Assembly: GCF_035222485.1 (NCBI RefSeq)
Contig: NC_085920.1
Coordinates: 8,728,001-8,792,000, forward strand
Direction of reading: 5' to 3'
DNA length: 64,000 nt
From: Podospora pseudoanserina
Lineage: Eukaryota; Ascomycota; Sordariomycetes; Sordariales; Podosporaceae
Positions 23,235 through 33,600 of this stretch are shown piece by piece. The translations under genes were made by a program, and so were the position numbers. Numbering within the stretch: position 1 is the first letter of the stretch; each line of letters starts with the position of its first letter. The notes beneath the pieces are model-generated. The model was not told the origin of the DNA, ran no database searches, and was given only the letters and a program-made list of their open reading frames with translations.

Positions 23235-25443
23235 TTATACGAGGAAAATGCCCTCAAAGTACTCCTGCAACTGCTCAAAGTCTTCCAACTCACCAACCCA
23301 ACCCACATATTGATCCGGTCTGACAGCCACAACGCACCCTTTCTCCTTATCAACTCCGTAATTCTTGTATGCATCGCCAAACCCTTCATGGTAACTCTCT
23401 TCATCGACAAAAACCTTGTTGTAGTCCCATCCGGTGTGTGGGTCGAAGGGATGCAGGATATCGGGGAAATCTCGCAGGAGCTCTGTCTCGGTCCTTTTGG
23501 CTGAGTGGATTGTCAACACCTCGATCACACTATCAATCTTAGCCCCCTCCGGAGTAGCCCTTCTCATAAAGCCGTTGGACGAGTTTAGCTTATCACAGAA
23601 CACCTTAACTCGCTGCTTCTGTGCTGGATCCAGTATGTCCCCGGCAAACAACACAATGCGGAACCGTCCATCAGCCTTCAGCCTCTCTTGGAAATGCCAT
23701 GGCCGAGCACACGCCTGGTTAAGGACTTTAAAACTGTTGAACCTCATCCCCACAGGCAGCCCTTTGGCCAGGCTCTGCTTCACCTCGAACTCCTCCACGG
23801 TAATTCTGCACACCCCTTCCAAATTCCGGCTTCTAACGCTCCTATCGCCCAGTTCGCCAGGGTCGCCGCTCTTGACGACCAAAGAACTTGGACCATAGTC
23901 AACACTCAATCCGCTGGCAAACAGGTTCCCTTTCAGGAACGCGTCCTTAAATTCAGCCATGCTCACGCCTTCTGCGTCCATAACATCCTTCGCCGGGCGC
24001 CCGCTGAACAAACGACTGAACTTGTGGTCGAACTCGATAAGGTCCTGAGCAACTCGGCGTCTCTCGGACTGATATGTGTCCAAAATCCTGGGATGACAAA
24101 TCCCCTTGGCTATGAGCCCAACCTTCCACGCCAAGTTGAATGAGTCCTGCATAGAAACGTTCATGCCTTGTCCTGCTTTGGGGGAATGAGTGTGCACTGC
24201 ATCGCCCGCAAGGAATACCTTATTGGAAGGGTGCGAAAAGGAGGGTGAGATACGTTGTCCGATCTGCAGTTGCCATGTTAACCAGGAGTGAATAGGGGTA
24301 AAAATGGGCTCAGGGGGAAATACCTGGTACGCGGTCCACCAGTCGCAATATTCATAGTCGATCTTATATGGCCTTAAAATCTTTTGCGCAGCGCCAAAGA
24401 TGAGCTCCGGTGTGATCTTGGACCTGTCTGCCCTGCCGGATGCGTCCGGCGTGACCTCCTTGAGCTGAATGTACAATCTCACCAGCCGGTTCTCGCGAGG
24501 GATGACCATGAGACTCCCATCGTTGGCTGAGTGGATAGCACAGCGCATGCGAATGTCGGCTATCCATGTGTCAGCCATGTTCCCAAGTTGCGCCCCGAGG
24601 AAACTTACGAAAGTCAGTGAAAGGGATGATATCCATAACTCCCCAAATGAAGTCGGTTGCTTCGCCTTGTAGCTCGAACTCGGGACCAAGTGCCCGTCTG
24701 GTCCAGCTCCTAGCACCGTCACACCCAATGACGAATTTTGCATTGATCACTTCTTCCTCCCCACCCTTTGCATCTGTGATCTTGTCCTCGTAGTCATCCC
24801 CCACAAGGTTACTCCGAAAGAGCCCATCTGTCACATCACTCTTGCTGCCTGTCGTAGCTTGCGGCGGAGTAGCTTCCTCTTCTGTTAGCTTTCTCACCGT
24901 CACTTTAACTCTCTCCTCCCCAATCTGCAAACTGGTTGGTAGGATCGCCCTCTCGACTTTGATGGCACCCCCAGAGTATTTCTGGATGTTGTCCAAAAAG
25001 AACCTCTCAATCCTGCCCTGTTGCAACACAATCTGTTGGAATCTGGACAGCCCCACAATCGTATCGGGGATTCTGTCGCTCCGTTGAATGATACCTGTCG
25101 CGTCAGGATTCCACATGCAGATTTCGATCATGTGGTTTGCTTCCTTCCATGCCCTGTCAGCAAAGCCAAGAGAGTCAAAGATTTCAAGAGAGCGGCATTG
25201 AAGACCGTCGGCCTGGCCCGAAAATATCTTTGTGGAACGCTTGTCTATGATCCGAACTGAAAGCGGAGAGGCAGAGGGGATAGCGGTGAGGTGAGCGAAA
25301 GATGCGGCAGCCATGAGCCCGGCAGGCCCGGCGCCAATGATGAGGCTAGAGTGTGCATTAGAATGGCAGGCATATACTTTGCTCTGGGCTCCAGTCACTT
25401 ACACGTCGACATTCGTCTCCGGAATATCGGACTGAGAGAACAT
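23235..25443 (-). CDS. FAD monooxygenase, phenol 2-hydroxylase type
   Basis: Exons (minus) 25443-25403, 25345-24609 and 24559-23235; introns 25402-25346 (57 nt, GTAAGT, CTCTAG) and 24608-24560 (49 nt, GTAAGT, branch GCTGAC, GATAG). Spliced length is 700 residues. The first intron splits the Rossmann start: exon 1 gives MFSQSDIPETNVDV and exon 2 continues LIIGAGPAGLMAA, with GxGxxG at residues 18-23. The DG motif (GCDGARSWTRRALG) and the GD motif (KVFLAGDAVHTHSPKAGQGM) are intact. The C-terminal ~200 residues match the thioredoxin-like dimerisation domain of phenol hydroxylases. It would hydroxylate a phenolic ring with NADPH and O2 in the cytosol; the true substrate may differ, as this family is large in fungi. 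Confidence 0.92.
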
Positions 25444-26398
25444 GGTGCCGTCACAAAAAGTACAGTGAAATATCAGGTAACAGGCTATGGTCAAACGAAG
25501 AGTTCATCAACGACAGGAACGGGGACCGCTCCGGTTTAAACCCCTTCATTTCTTCACCGTACCTTCAAGGTAGGTACTTGGGTGCAGCTCCAACCCACCC
25601 TCAAGGACATGATCAACATGACGAGGCATACAATCATAGGCCCTCATTGGTCATGTTTTTATGCTATTGGACTTGTCCCTGCACGTTGGTTGTGCTTTGG
25701 GTCGCTTTGGGTGCTGAAGAATTGCAACGACATGAAACTAACCCGGAAATGGACTAGATGCTTACTGACTTTGATGTGGACTGATGATGGACTTCAACAA
25801 GGCTGGAAATGGTTTTGGGAGTGAAGTGGAGGTTTACCTTCAAATCAATGTACTGAGCATGCTCCTCCAAAATAGCCCGGAAGGCTGTTTTTCGGACACC
25901 GAACAACCACCGACCAAGAAGGGTGGCTGAGGGATCTCGCCGTGGGGACAGGGGTACGCTAGGATCGCGGGGGTCTTAGAAAGACTCCACCGCCAACCAT
26001 CTTGATTATCACCAATGACTTCAGCGGACACGGGAGGCTTGCCCTGCCATGATTGTTCACATAAACGACAAAGAGTCGAGAACTGGCAGACAACAAATGA
26101 CACGAAGAAGAAATTTACGACAAGGTAGGTACTTAAATTTCCCGAGCTGTCCATTACCTGGTATTACGAATAGTCCTCAAATTTATGTTCCACACGTCTA
26201 AATGGCGGAGAATGGCTGCGGCACGCTGCGCCTCACTGGCCGTCATTACTAAAGAACCAGCATTCCCAAGCCTGACAGAGCCGCAATCCTTCCACCTCGA
26301 ATATTCTTCTATTACACCACTCCGACGACAAGATATCACGGTCTCGAGCTTCCTGAGAAGTATTCCCTTCCAGGTTCTTACCCAAGCCAATAGCGAAA
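25444..26398. other. divergent promoter region
   Basis: A 955-bp gap between the divergent flavin monooxygenase (-) and HeLo-like gene (+). It includes AGGTAGGTACTT words at about 25569 and 26123 that belong to the dispersed ACCT/AGGT motif of this window. No coding frame is supported. Confidence 0.4.
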
Positions 26399-27808
26399 AT
26401 GGCAGACATAATTGGCACCATCGTCACTCTTGTGGAAACGGTTCAGTCAGCCGTCACTCTCTACCAGCGCATCGACGGCCTACCCACACAAATGACGCAA
26501 CTCGGTAAACGAATCGAGCGCCTGAGCCCATTTCTGAGTCGGCTGGAAACTTTCATAAAAAAAAGACCAGCAGCTGCCTCCTCAAGCCTGTATCCTGGCC
26601 AGAAACAAGATCTCAGACAATTGCTGGATGCTATTAACGGCCACATCAAGAAGGCAACCGACCTGCTTGAGCGATACGAGAAAGGCATTCTCTCGCGGTC
26701 TCATGATCTTGAATTTCGAGCGCGATGGGTTTCACAAATATGGTTTTCCCTAGTAGAAAACAGCCCAGAGAAAGTCCAGGCAATCCTGGATGATATCGAA
26801 TACGACAGGGGCGTTCTTTCAGACTACCTCGCCCTAATGGCTGTGGACAAACAACCCGATATCCCGAGTCCCAACCTAATCACAAGTCCAGCCCCTAAAA
26901 AAATTATCATCAACAGCCCTGCGAACAAGCACATCGCTAATTCCCCAAAGAAGAACAACTTATCACCATCGTCAGCACCAGCCAAACGACCATCACCATC
27001 ACCATCGCCGATACCACGACAAGATTTAAAGGTCCTCTTTGTCGACCCTTATCATGCTGAGCGAACAGCGATCGCCGAGTCTCTCCTTGCCCTCTTTCAG
27101 GAGCTGACTCTACTGTACAGGTCGAACACACCCTGGCGCATATCAACCGTCTCGTCCGCTGGATTCTTTGTCAAAAATTCTTCTGATTTGGTGCCAGTCA
27201 TCTCATCTCTCAACTACAGCTACCCATCATGGAAGAAGGATTTCAAGCCCGGCGGCCCGGGCGATGTTCCAAAACCCGAAGCCTTGAAGGCCATCTTTGA
27301 CAACAACTGGGCAAACTACCCCTTTAAAAACGCGATCAAGTCGCAAATATCAACTCGCCCCAGTGTAGGCTTGACAAAAGACGTATTTAAGAAGTACGAC
27401 TACATCATTGTCTTCACCAAGCGGGATCACGACAACATGATCAAGCTCAAGGAAGCGGTAGCTGCAATGGCAAAAGAGAGGCAAAGGGCACGGGTGTTAC
27501 ATCTGGGAGTGTACTTGGGCGGGGAGATTGTTTATCCAACATTGGCAAAAGGAACGGGGGAAGTTATTGAACAGACAAACCGGCATGAGTGGAACAAAAA
27601 GGTGGCTCAGATCAAGACGGCGTTGAAGGAGTTCATGAGGCAGGAGATGCGGTGGCAAATGCCAGAGCTACCTGGTCCAGAAAAGAACGATGGGAAGCAA
27701 ATCAAGGATACCGGGGAGAAGAATGCAAATGGAGTCAAGAACAAGAAGACAGAAAGCGGTAAGAACAAAGTGAATGCAGCTGGTAAAGCGAAGGGAAAGG
27801 GGTCTTAG
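26399..27808 (+). CDS. HeLo-like/SesA-like domain fused to an LMW-phosphatase fold lacking its catalytic Cys
   Basis: Single-exon frame of 469 residues. The N-terminal ~150 residues (MADIIGTIVTLVETVQSAVT, then DGLPTQMTQLGKRIERLSPF) are helical and resemble the HeLo-like/SesA-type N-terminal domains of fungal STAND and incompatibility proteins. A Ser/Pro/Lys linker follows. From residue 211 the sequence follows low-molecular-weight protein tyrosine phosphatases: KVLFVDPYHAERTAIAESLL aligns with the C-X5-R loop with exact spacing, but the Cys is D216 while R222 stays. A downstream SAG (VSSAGFF) and KKYDYIIVFTKRDHDNM match further family landmarks. The C-terminus is a Lys/Asn-rich basic tail. 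The enzyme should be inactive, suggesting a phosphotyrosine- or nucleotide-sensing or scaffold role linked to a cell-death-type domain. The function is inference. Confidence 0.82.
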   Translation: MADIIGTIVTLVETVQSAVTLYQRIDGLPTQMTQLGKRIERLSPFLSRLETFIKKRPAAASSSLYPGQKQDLRQLLDAINGHIKKATDLLERYEKGILSRSHDLEFRARWVSQIWFSLVENSPEKVQAILDDIEYDRGVLSDYLALMAVDKQPDIPSPNLITSPAPKKIIINSPANKHIANSPKKNNLSPSSAPAKRPSPSPSPIPRQDLKVLFVDPYHAERTAIAESLLALFQELTLLYRSNTPWRISTVSSAGFFVKNSSDLVPVISSLNYSYPSWKKDFKPGGPGDVPKPEALKAIFDNNWANYPFKNAIKSQISTRPSVGLTKDVFKKYDYIIVFTKRDHDNMIKLKEAVAAMAKERQRARVLHLGVYLGGEIVYPTLAKGTGEVIEQTNRHEWNKKVAQIKTALKEFMRQEMRWQMPELPGPEKNDGKQIKDTGEKNANGVKNKKTESGKNKVNAAGKAKGKGS

Positions 27809-28727
27809 CGACATGACGCTTTAGGACCGGCTTTTGGTGTGCTTTACCTACCTCATCGATGAGAGCTGGGCATTTTGGATTCATATCAATGGTGATTGCA
27901 TGTTGTCTATATTTCAGACCAATTTTGTTGATATTTTAGAAGTCCGGGTAAATGTTTGTTTTGGGATCAGACATGGCTGCTGGAGATACAAGCTCAGCAC
28001 CGGCTGAGCTTGTTTCCGTCAAGCTTTGACTAGGCGCCGCCACTAACAGGGGCTTTGTTCAGGCACGTACGTTACATATAGTGTTTTTGTCGACGGCTAG
28101 AACCTAGATTCAATTAAACCCAACTTCATAGATGACGCGGCCATCGACATACACCTTCCACAACATAGTCCTTCCCCGCAGAATGTATCCCGACCAACAC
28201 ACATTCGCTTCTTACTTCTTATAACATGCGACCCTGTTCGCTTCTCGGCAAGTGATCCGGTTCCTCAAGCCCAAAAATGCTTGCAGAGCAAGTTTATTGC
28301 GTTGGCCAGATGCCGGCCGTTCTACACGGCTAAACAGCAAGAGCCTGGACTGGCCTCTGGTTTGGCGAGCCTAAGAAGGCTCTTCAGCCGGATGATATTG
28401 ATCGGAAAATCAGGACGCCAGTTTCATGGTCTACTCAGCGGGAATCGTGAATCCGTTTGTCGGAAATACAAAATGTGCACTTTCCTGGAGTCACACCCAA
28501 TGGCTTGTCAGGGGCAGAAGACTTGTGGTTGCACTTTTGATATTGATCATGGCCGGCAGTAACCTTGGCTGGGTATGCAATCTCGTGAGATCATCCGATC
28601 CAGGGCTTGTATCGTGGTGAACCACGTAGCTGTTGCCTGTATTTAGTCTCAGCCGGCCACGATTATTGTCTTGTCTTTCACGAGCATCATATGATTTTGA
28701 TATCATTCAACTTTCAGCACACTCAAC
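27809..28727. other. intergenic, 0.9 kb
   Basis: Between two + strand genes; presumably the 3'UTR of the HeLo-like gene and the promoter of the cysteine-rich protein gene. Frames of 60-93 codons near 28281-28620 show no domain and lack splice support. Confidence 0.4.
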
Positions 28728-29627
28728 ATGAGAATTGTATATCTTTCGGCGTTGCTTGCGTTCGGCCTACAGGCTGAGGCCCAACTCGCTGCCAGACAGC
28801 GCGGCGGCGGTGGTGGAGCAGCGTGTGTGTGGGAAGGTCATTGTCTTGGTATACCTTTGCCTATTCTTTCAACTTTCACTGTATAGAGACTGACAAGTTG
28901 CCAGGTGACGAATGCGACTCTGAGCTTGACTGTGACGGGGATCTGTACTGTCGCTCAGGAAGATGTGCGAATCCCCCTACCCAGAGCTCCTCTCGTGGCG
29001 GTGGACAAGGCTCAATCATCCGCACAACAACCATATACGTTTATCCAACCCCTACCGTGAGACCTACCTCACCTGCTCAACCAGCTTGCGCTTGGACCGG
29101 ACATTGCATTGGTATCTACTTACCCTGGACCCCTGGGTTTTCTCTCTTGGCAGCTAATACTAACGGTCTCTCAGGTGACAGGTGCGAGGACGAGAATGAC
29201 TGCGACGGAGACCTGATCTGCCGTGCAGGTCGTTGCAATCCTCTTTCCGGTGGCATAAGCACGTCCACGCGCAGAGCCACGGTCACATACCCGCCGGTTT
29301 TCACGCGTATCACCAGTACTCGCCGTGTCACGGTCACACTGCCCCCGGTTATTACCCGCACGAGCACAAGTACACGTCGGGTTACAGTTCCTCCCATCGT
29401 GACGACTGTAACTCGCAGCAGAAGCACAGCAGTACCGCCTCGTCCAACGCCAACAAGCAGACCAGGGCCAAATTGTGGAGACAACCCACTCTCTTGTATC
29501 GGTACGTTGTTTTCTGCCTTTTTTAACAGATAGGTTGCTGATGCTCATAATAGGCTTGAGCTGCCAGGAGGATTCAGACTGTGGATTCGATTTGATCATC
29601 TGCAAGAATGGCTTTTGTGATTTGTAA
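28728..29627 (+). CDS. secreted protein with three cysteine-rich modules
   Basis: Exons 28728-28848, 28905-29111, 29175-29501 and 29554-29627; introns of 56, 63 and 52 nt, all phase 1, with GTATAC, GTATCT and GTACGT donors. Spliced length is 242 residues. A signal peptide (MRIVYLSALLAFGLQAEA) is followed by three modules of the form C-x-W-x-G-H-C-(L/I)-G then D-x-C-x5-DCDGDL-x-CR-x-GRC; the third is diverged (SCIG then LSCQEDSDCGFDLIICKNGFC). Each intron cuts a module after the same Gly. Thr/Pro/Ser-rich linkers with RRVTV repeats separate the modules. About six cysteines per module fits three disulfides, as in small wall-binding or effector-like proteins. The family is not named; a role outside the cell is inferred from the signal peptide and cysteines. 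Confidence 0.85.
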
Positions 29628-30619
29628 CCAGCGTTTCAGCTGACGACCAGAGATGGCGAACAAACTTGCGCCTGTGTGGTGGTACCGAAATGAACCAAGT
29701 GCTCTAAAAGGGCATCTGTGTCTCTCCCATGCGTACCCAATGACTAGGTGAGGATCTCTGTGTTATGTCCATTTAAGGTAGCTTTGGAGAATGTAAAACG
29801 GTCGAAGCTTTTGCCTGCTAGTAGGAGAGATGTCATTTTCTCTTTGTATCCCGCATGTCGTACGACCACAAAACCCACCAACCTAGGTAGGTAACTTGGG
29901 ACAATGAGGCGTTCAAAGTTGTACAGTATAACATGTGAAATTTGCGAGATTGGCATTACGATTTGCCTTTAGGAGGTTATTCATAGTTAGTGCTGTGATT
30001 TGATGATGATAGGGAGGCTTGACTAAGGAGGGTGAAGTGGGTTGCGAGTGCGGTTTAGAGTGCGGTTTAGATGTCACGATGTCTGTTTAAGGCAGGCAGA
30101 AGTCTTCACAGTGTCGAACGTTGCTAAAAGCGGTATGTCAATGGGATGTGCCACTGCGAGACAGAAGCTTGGACCATCTGAGAACCAAAAGCCTATCCGT
30201 AACATTCTCTCCGGTTTGAGCTTTTTGAGGACAGCAAATGTGGGGTGCTGGGCACACCGGCTTAGTATCAAGGTAGATCATTTTGGTTGCGTTGGCTGCA
30301 GAAAGACCCGCTCCATCCCGTCCGGACGAACACATAATGGGTATCGGAAGACGTGGTATCGGATCGGCGTCCCGCTCCCAGGAAACCTGACTAAGCAGAT
30401 CGGAGATCGTACAAACAACTGAAACAAGGCAGGCGGGTAAGCTTGGCATTTCATCGCCAAACCTCGACGAGACCGCTGGGTCGCGTCTTTTGACGCAACC
30501 CAACTTCCTCCGCTCAACGTACGGAATCTGCCGAAAACTGCGAACTGATCTCGCACACGGGACCTCGCTGCGAGGAACAAAGCTCTCGTGCACACTGAGG
30601 CCTGGGCTGCCCGAGTCAA
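29628..30619. other. intergenic, 1.0 kb
   Basis: Upstream of the histidine kinase. It contains a short direct repeat, GAGTGCGGTTTA twice in tandem near 30048-30071, and the ACCTAGGTAGGTAACTT variant of the dispersed motif near 29882. Frames on both strands between 30040 and 30680 overlap and are not supported as genes; a long leader for the kinase is likely. Confidence 0.4.
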
Positions 30620-33600
30620 ATGGGAGCCGGAACGACTCTGTCAGCGGCAGTAGGAGCGGGTGGGACAGCAGAGTTCAGTGAGCCGAGTCACCAGACGCCA
30701 CGGTTACCTCCCGCCTGTGGAACAGACGACGCATCCACCACAGCTACAGAGGATCTGGACTTGCTCGAGAGCATCAAAGAAGTCTTGGACGTTGATTCCC
30801 GTCCGACTTTTGTTTTGGATCTCGACCCCGACGACCCCCTGCCGATCACTCCCATCGATTCCACCAGCAGCCCCACTGCCAGAGCCAAAGTCCTGCTCCC
30901 CGTATTCTGCAACGCTGCCCTGCGACTGTACGAACAACTTTACGATGGCCTCATCGGTCTCGACGCTCAGGGCTTACCGCCAGAGCAAGAGCCTCAGGAT
31001 GCCTCCTTCGATGAGTTCAAGCGATGGGCCACCGGCGTGACGACTCATGACGACTCCAAGGACGTCTTTCCACTTTCGTTTCTCTATGGCGACCTCCTCT
31101 GGACCGGCTCTACCGTTAGGAAGCGATGGCGCCTCATCAGTGGGAACCGCTTGTGGCGCGCTGCTGAAGTTGCCAGTCCCGTTGGTGACCTGTCCTCTGG
31201 AGCACCAGCTGAAGTTGCGACAGGCGGCTTTGTCGCAGAACACAGCCTCAAGGCCGCATCACAAAAAGCGCCACCGTCAGAACGCCCAACAGACACGAGT
31301 CTCCCCGTATCAGGAACGACAATAGCCGTTAGGTACTCCAAGCAAAAGTCGGGACGGCCTCCTCCAAAGTCGTTCTTTTCAACACGACAGACCCCGGCGG
31401 GAAGTTCTGACGACACCACAAAATCATCCGCATCCATCACCTTGGCTGCACCAGAGAAGTCAGTTGCCGACTGGACCTGTCCTGAGCCGAGAGGGGTACT
31501 CTCAGCTCATCTTCAATATGCCCGGACCGTCAACTGGGCCATCACGCCATTGGGTCCAATGGAGAAATGGTCGCCAGAATTCAAACAGACGGCCAACCTC
31601 TGCATGAACAACCCTCACCCGGCCGCTCTGTTCTGGGGCAGCGAGCTGACAATGCTGTACAATGAAGCCTACGCCACCGAGGTGGCTGGCAACAAGCACC
31701 CTTCTCTGATGGGCACCGGGTTCAGCGGTCCTTTTTCTGAGCTCTGGGACTACCTTCGCCCCATTTTCGCTGAATGTGCCCGAACAGGAATAAGTGTGCG
31801 CAAGGAGGATGATTACTTGCCTATTGACAGGCATGGCCTACTTGAAGAGACCTTCTTCTCTTGGTCTTTTACTCCGATGTATGGGGGCACCGACCGAATT
31901 CTCGGCTTTTACAACGCACCTTTCGAGACAACGAAACAGGTCATCAACCGCCGGAGGATGCATACCATCAACAAAATTGGCGAACGAACAGCCCAAGCCA
32001 AGGCTGTTAAGCAATTCTGGAAGTTTGTCTTGGAAGGTCTGCAAGACAATGAACGCGATGTCCCTTTTGCGTTGCTCTACTCGGTGGGCGATGGAGAAGG
32101 CGAAGACAACGACCACTCTTCCATGTCTTCAGGCAGCACCATTTCGCTCAAGACATGCCATCTCGAAGGATCCATTGGAGTCCCTGATGGGCACATGGCA
32201 GCCCCGACGCATCTTGATCTCAAGCGGAGCCGCGAAGGGTTTGTGCCATCCTTCCGCGAAGCCATGCGCACCAGAGAACCAACCCTGCTTCACACACGAG
32301 ATGGGACATTGCCTGAAGTCCTCCTCGAGGGTATCAATTGGCGCGGTTTTGGGGATCCCTGCCGGGAAGCTGTCATTTTTCCTGTCCGGCCGACTAATGG
32401 GGATGCGGTGCTTGCCTTCTTGGTGTTGGGCGTAAACCCTCGCCGGCCGTACAATGACGAATACAAGGCTTTTACCAGCATGCTTAATCGACAGCTGGCC
32501 ACCTCTTTGGCATCCGTGATCCTGTTCGAGGATGAGACTCGGCGTAGCAGGGATGCAGCGGAAGCAGCTGCATTGGAGAAGGAGCAGTTGACACAGCAGT
32601 TGAATTTGCAAGCCAGCAGGTACAGACGCATGACTGAGCTTTCTCCCCTCGGAATGTTTCTCATCAGCCCCGAGGGTGTTTTACGCGAGGCCAACGATCG
32701 GTTTTTCGAGATGACGGGCCACACCAGAGATAACAGCAGCCAGTACGAGATGTCGTGGCTGGATATCATGGTTGAAGAAAGCGCAAATACGATGAGAGAA
32801 GGCTGGGAGCGTCTGGTCAAGGATCACTTGCCTTGGTCGGGAGAGTTGAAGTTAAGGAAGCCGCGGATTAACCCAGCGTTGGAAACGAATGAACCAATGG
32901 ATTCCTGGGTTTTGTTCAGTGCCCATGCTGAGTTATCTCATGATGGCACGGTGAGATCCGTAATGGGTTCCATCACAGATATCTCACATCTCAAATGGGC
33001 CCAAGGTTTGCAGAATCGTCGGCTCCAGGAGGCCGAAGAGACAAGGAGACAGCAGAATGAATTCATTGACATCACCTCGCACGAGATGCGGAACCCCCTC
33101 ACAGCCATTCTGCAGTGTGCCGACGATATTTTATCGGCCTTGGGGGCCGGAGACAATCAATATCAGGGCACAGAAGCGACATATCGAGGAATTGGGAACG
33201 CTAGTTCAGTCACGTCACAAACCATCCAGTCCTGTATAGATGCCGCTCAAACCATCGCATTGTGCGTGCAGCACCAAAAATCCATCGTGGACGACATCCT
33301 TACCATCTCGAAACTGGATTCAAACTTGTTGCTTTTGACGCCTGTCCCCTGTCAACCGAAGCTTTTGCTGCGACGGGCTGTCAAAATGTTTGAGCCCGAG
33401 TTACAGGCGAAGAAGATTGAGGTTTCTTTCGACATCCGGGAGACCTCTCTTACCGGACTCAGTGTGGACTGGGTAGCCATGGACCCGAGCCGCGTCCTCC
33501 AGGTTCTCATCAACCTTCTCACCAACGCCATCAAGTTCACTGCGCCTGCCAAAGACAAGAGGCTGATCACAGTTGCATTGGATGCATCTTTGAATCCTCC

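Noticed and set aside
22482-23235. Erg6-like and phenol-hydroxylase genes as a biosynthetic cluster
   Set aside because: Only two enzymes on the same strand with no backbone synthase nearby. Both are common single genes in fungi.
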